Of a stretch of DNA of 64,000 bases, positions 61,613 through 64,000 are shown in pieces. A model generated the notes under the pieces. That model made no database searches and was not told the origin of the DNA. It was given only the letters and a program-made list of their open reading frames with translations. The stretch lies in assembly GCA_030674155.1 (NCBI GenBank), contig CM060318.1, positions 73,533,771-73,597,770 on the forward strand, in the 5' to 3' direction. The translations under genes and the position numbers were made by a program. The stretch comes from Stramonita haemastoma. Taxonomy: Eukaryota > Mollusca > Gastropoda > Neogastropoda > Muricidae. How positions within the stretch are numbered: position 1 is the stretch's first letter; the number at the start of each line of letters is the position of its first letter.

Positions 61613-61757
61613 GAACACAAAACTTTCGATGACAGGCCCTTCTCCTTTGATGCTCCCCTGTAGGGAACTCCCTTCGTTCTGATATTCGCCATATGGAGTC
61701 TCCCCACACTTTCAAAAAGGCGCTTCGAACTTACGTTTTTCAGCAGCATAACAGACG
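61613..61757 (+). pseudogene. LINE reverse transcriptase C-terminal end
   Basis: KTFDDRPFSFDAP, a stop or shift near 61660, then NSLRSDIRHMESPHTFKKAL-RTYVF and a stop at 61757. It follows the (A)P.LWNSLP..IR...S..TFKK.LKT.LF ending of CR1/Jockey-like RTs. It is a dead fragment, related in style to 49408-49530. Confidence 0.7.
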
Positions 61758-62511
61758 TTAGCAGCCTGCTCATTTTTTCACTTCACTTTCCTCTTCTGTC
61801 ACCCTGTAACGTAACTTTCAAGGAAATTTTTCTGACCTTCCATGTGATTGCTGTTTCGTTGTTTTTCACCGAAATTGTGTTTTATCAACACATATGCGCC
61901 ACTTTCTTTTATTGGAAAAGAAGGCGTAGACAGAAAGGAGATGAGGGAGAGTGTGGGAGAGACTGCGGGTGATTGGTAACGATGTTGGATTGTCATGTTT
62001 TGTATTATTGTTTTGGTTAAACATTGACTATCTAATTTAATATTCATGCACCGCAAGCAGACAACAAAACAGCAGGGTAGAGATATCCAGCTACAGCTTA
62101 TTTCAAGCCTCACCCCATGTTATGTTGTTTCGCTTGTTCTTTGTAGTGAATGGATGTTGTGTGATAGAAAGAGTATTGCAATGCAATAATGTGAAATCAA
62201 GTCTTTGATATCGCAGGTTGGTTTGTTTGTTAGAATTTTGCCCATGTTGTGTGCTTTGAGCATTATGAATTGTTTACTAAAGAAAAAAAAAACACAAAAA
62301 CAAATGAAGTGTTATCGTGAATCGCAACCAGTGTGCAGTTATGTTAAAAGTTATGCATACTTGTAAATTTACCTTTCTGCAAAAGTACATATCTTTGGGA
62401 AGACAGGGGCAGAATTCTACTCCCACCCAATGTTCAAAAGTGCGTGCGTTGTGTGGGTTGTGTTTTGGTGTGTTGTTGTTGTGTGTGTGTGTGTATAGAA
62501 GAGAGAAGTCT
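61758..62511. other. Gene-free stretch
   Basis: AT-rich, possibly the 3' UTR of the LINE relic to the left; no gene recognised. Confidence 0.45.
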
Positions 62512-62572
62512 GTGTGTGTGTGCGTCGTGCGTGCGTGCGTGCGTGCGTGTCGTGTGTGTGTGTGTGTGTGTG

Positions 62573-62603
<31 letters not shown>

Positions 62604-62632
62604 GTGTGTGGTGTGTGTGTGTGTGTGTGTGT
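62512..62632. repeat. (GT)n with (GCGT)n
   Basis: GT with GCGT units at 62527-62550 and TT breaks. Confidence 0.95.
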
Positions 62633-62821
62633 GATCTATTTTGTTTCATTCCTTCCCAGCTGCAGGACCAGAACATATAAGCCAGGTAGGTTTTCTTCAT
62701 GGGCATCATTACTTTTTGCTTTCGACATCGGTTGGTCATGGCCCACGTGCACAACTTAAAAGCCAGGTTATCTCTTCCATTAGACGGTGACAGGACAATG
62801 ATGATGCTCCCTTCCTTGAAT

Positions 62822-63144
<323 letters not shown>

Positions 63145-63284
63145 GTCCGTCCTCATCTCTGACTCTTCTCTCTCTCCGTCTCTCTCTGTGGGGTTGAACT
63201 GTTGTTGGTAGTGATTGTGGTGTGTGGGGTAGGGGGTTGCTATTAACTTTGAACAACTGTTTAAATATAAATTCCCTAATCAGG

Positions 63285-63365
63285 GCAAGGGCAGATGGAA
63301 AAGTATAAACATACTTACTCTGTAACTATTAAAAATAAAGTTATTCACTCATTCATTCATTATTT
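63285..63365 (+). repeat. LINE-type 3' tail ending in (ATTC)n
   Basis: GATGGAAAAGTAT, hairpin AAGTAT-aaac-ATACTT (63301-63316), ACTCTGTAACTATTAAAAAT, AAAGTTATTCACTCATTC repeats. Same layout as the tails at 49259-49317 and 53599-53675. Confidence 0.6.
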
Positions 63366-63604
63366 ATTCATTCTCTCTCCAGAAAAAAAACTCCAGAATG
63401 TCGGATGTATCGGCATGATTTCTTTGAGTTTGAAACAAAATGTCCTCTGAAGTCGAACAAAATAATGTTCTTGGGATATCTACTGTCAGAATGGTATTTT
63501 AGGGATGTAAATGATGTCATATATTCAAAACTAGACACGAAAGAATACTTCGATGCGTAAGTTATTTTGTGGGTTTCTTTAATTAACTCCCCTGAAACGG
63601 TGGT

Positions 63605-63770
63605 CCTTTATGAATTTTAGTAAGAACAAAGAAGACAACAGCGTTCTTGCTAAGGGAGGCAATTCAAAGCATGGGGCGACAAACCTTTATGAATTTTAGT
63701 AGTTTTAAAGAAGGCAACAGTGTTTTTTTTATGGTCAGGGGAGGGAATTCTAGGCGTCGCGCATTAGCGC
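63605..63770 (+). repeat. ~83-bp direct repeat, two copies
   Basis: Both copies start CCTTTATGAATTTTAGTA and continue AAAGAAGNCAACAGNGTT; the second starts at 63688. Ends are diverged. Confidence 0.75.
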
Positions 63771-64000
63771 AACATGGACCAATGGACATATAGGCAAAAT
63801 AAGATAAACGAAAGTAAATTGAATTTTTAATATTTTGTCCTAACACGCTTTTGAAAAAAAATAGTTAATTTTAGATGTTCTCTGTTCGGCAAATATAGAC
63901 TATTGCTACCCTCATCCCTGATACAAATGAAAAGGGAGTGAGAGAAGGCCTTGTAAGTAGGCCTACATATCTCGCACACCATGCATGTAAATCTCTCCGA
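63771..64000. other. Gene-free end of window
   Basis: AT-rich, nothing recognised. Confidence 0.5.

Overview
The window is animal nuclear DNA. Coding exons are short, phase-matched and flanked by GT/AG splice sites. Poly(A) signals, non-LTR retrotransposon pieces, tRNA-derived SINEs and very dense microsatellites fill the rest. The only recognisable host gene encodes a secreted collagen-like/C1q-domain protein, a family greatly expanded in molluscs. With the SINE types and the (CA)n/(CT)n load, this suggests a mollusc, probably a gastropod; that is inference, not proof.

Layout. 1-14.3 kb: 3' end of an unidentified plus-strand gene whose Tyr/Pro-rich, PPxY-bearing tail has two alternative ends, a read-through form ending at 2803 and a form spliced from 2681 to a 17-codon exon at 5432-5484, followed by long AT-rich 3' UTR-like DNA. 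14.4-20.5 kb: a retroposon graveyard with nested SINE and LINE insertions that still show target-site duplications. 20.5-33.5 kb: microsatellites, SINE and LINE relics, a possible non-coding first exon ending at 22829 and a CRE/TATA cluster near 31.9 kb. 33.5-38.3 kb: the C1q-collagen gene in three coding exons, with a one-base frame problem in the middle exon. 38.3-46 kb: more SINEs and simple repeats. 46-57.5 kb: the same locus appears twice around a 100-N gap; the first version also holds a 3.3-kb full-length RTE/BovB-like LINE, and this is best read as unmerged haplotypes or overlapping contig ends. 57.5-64 kb: SINEs, a bZIP-type motif cluster, LINE relics and simple repeats.

The most interesting signal is the modular retroposon population: SINEs sharing a tRNA head and body but carrying two different 3' tails; a 3' hairpin shared by SINEs and LINE-type ends in this window; a SINE that joins a tRNA-type A-box region to a 5S-rRNA-like internal promoter; and an unnamed interspersed element ending in a hairpin. 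Names such as SINE-A, SINE-D and element H are working labels used only here.
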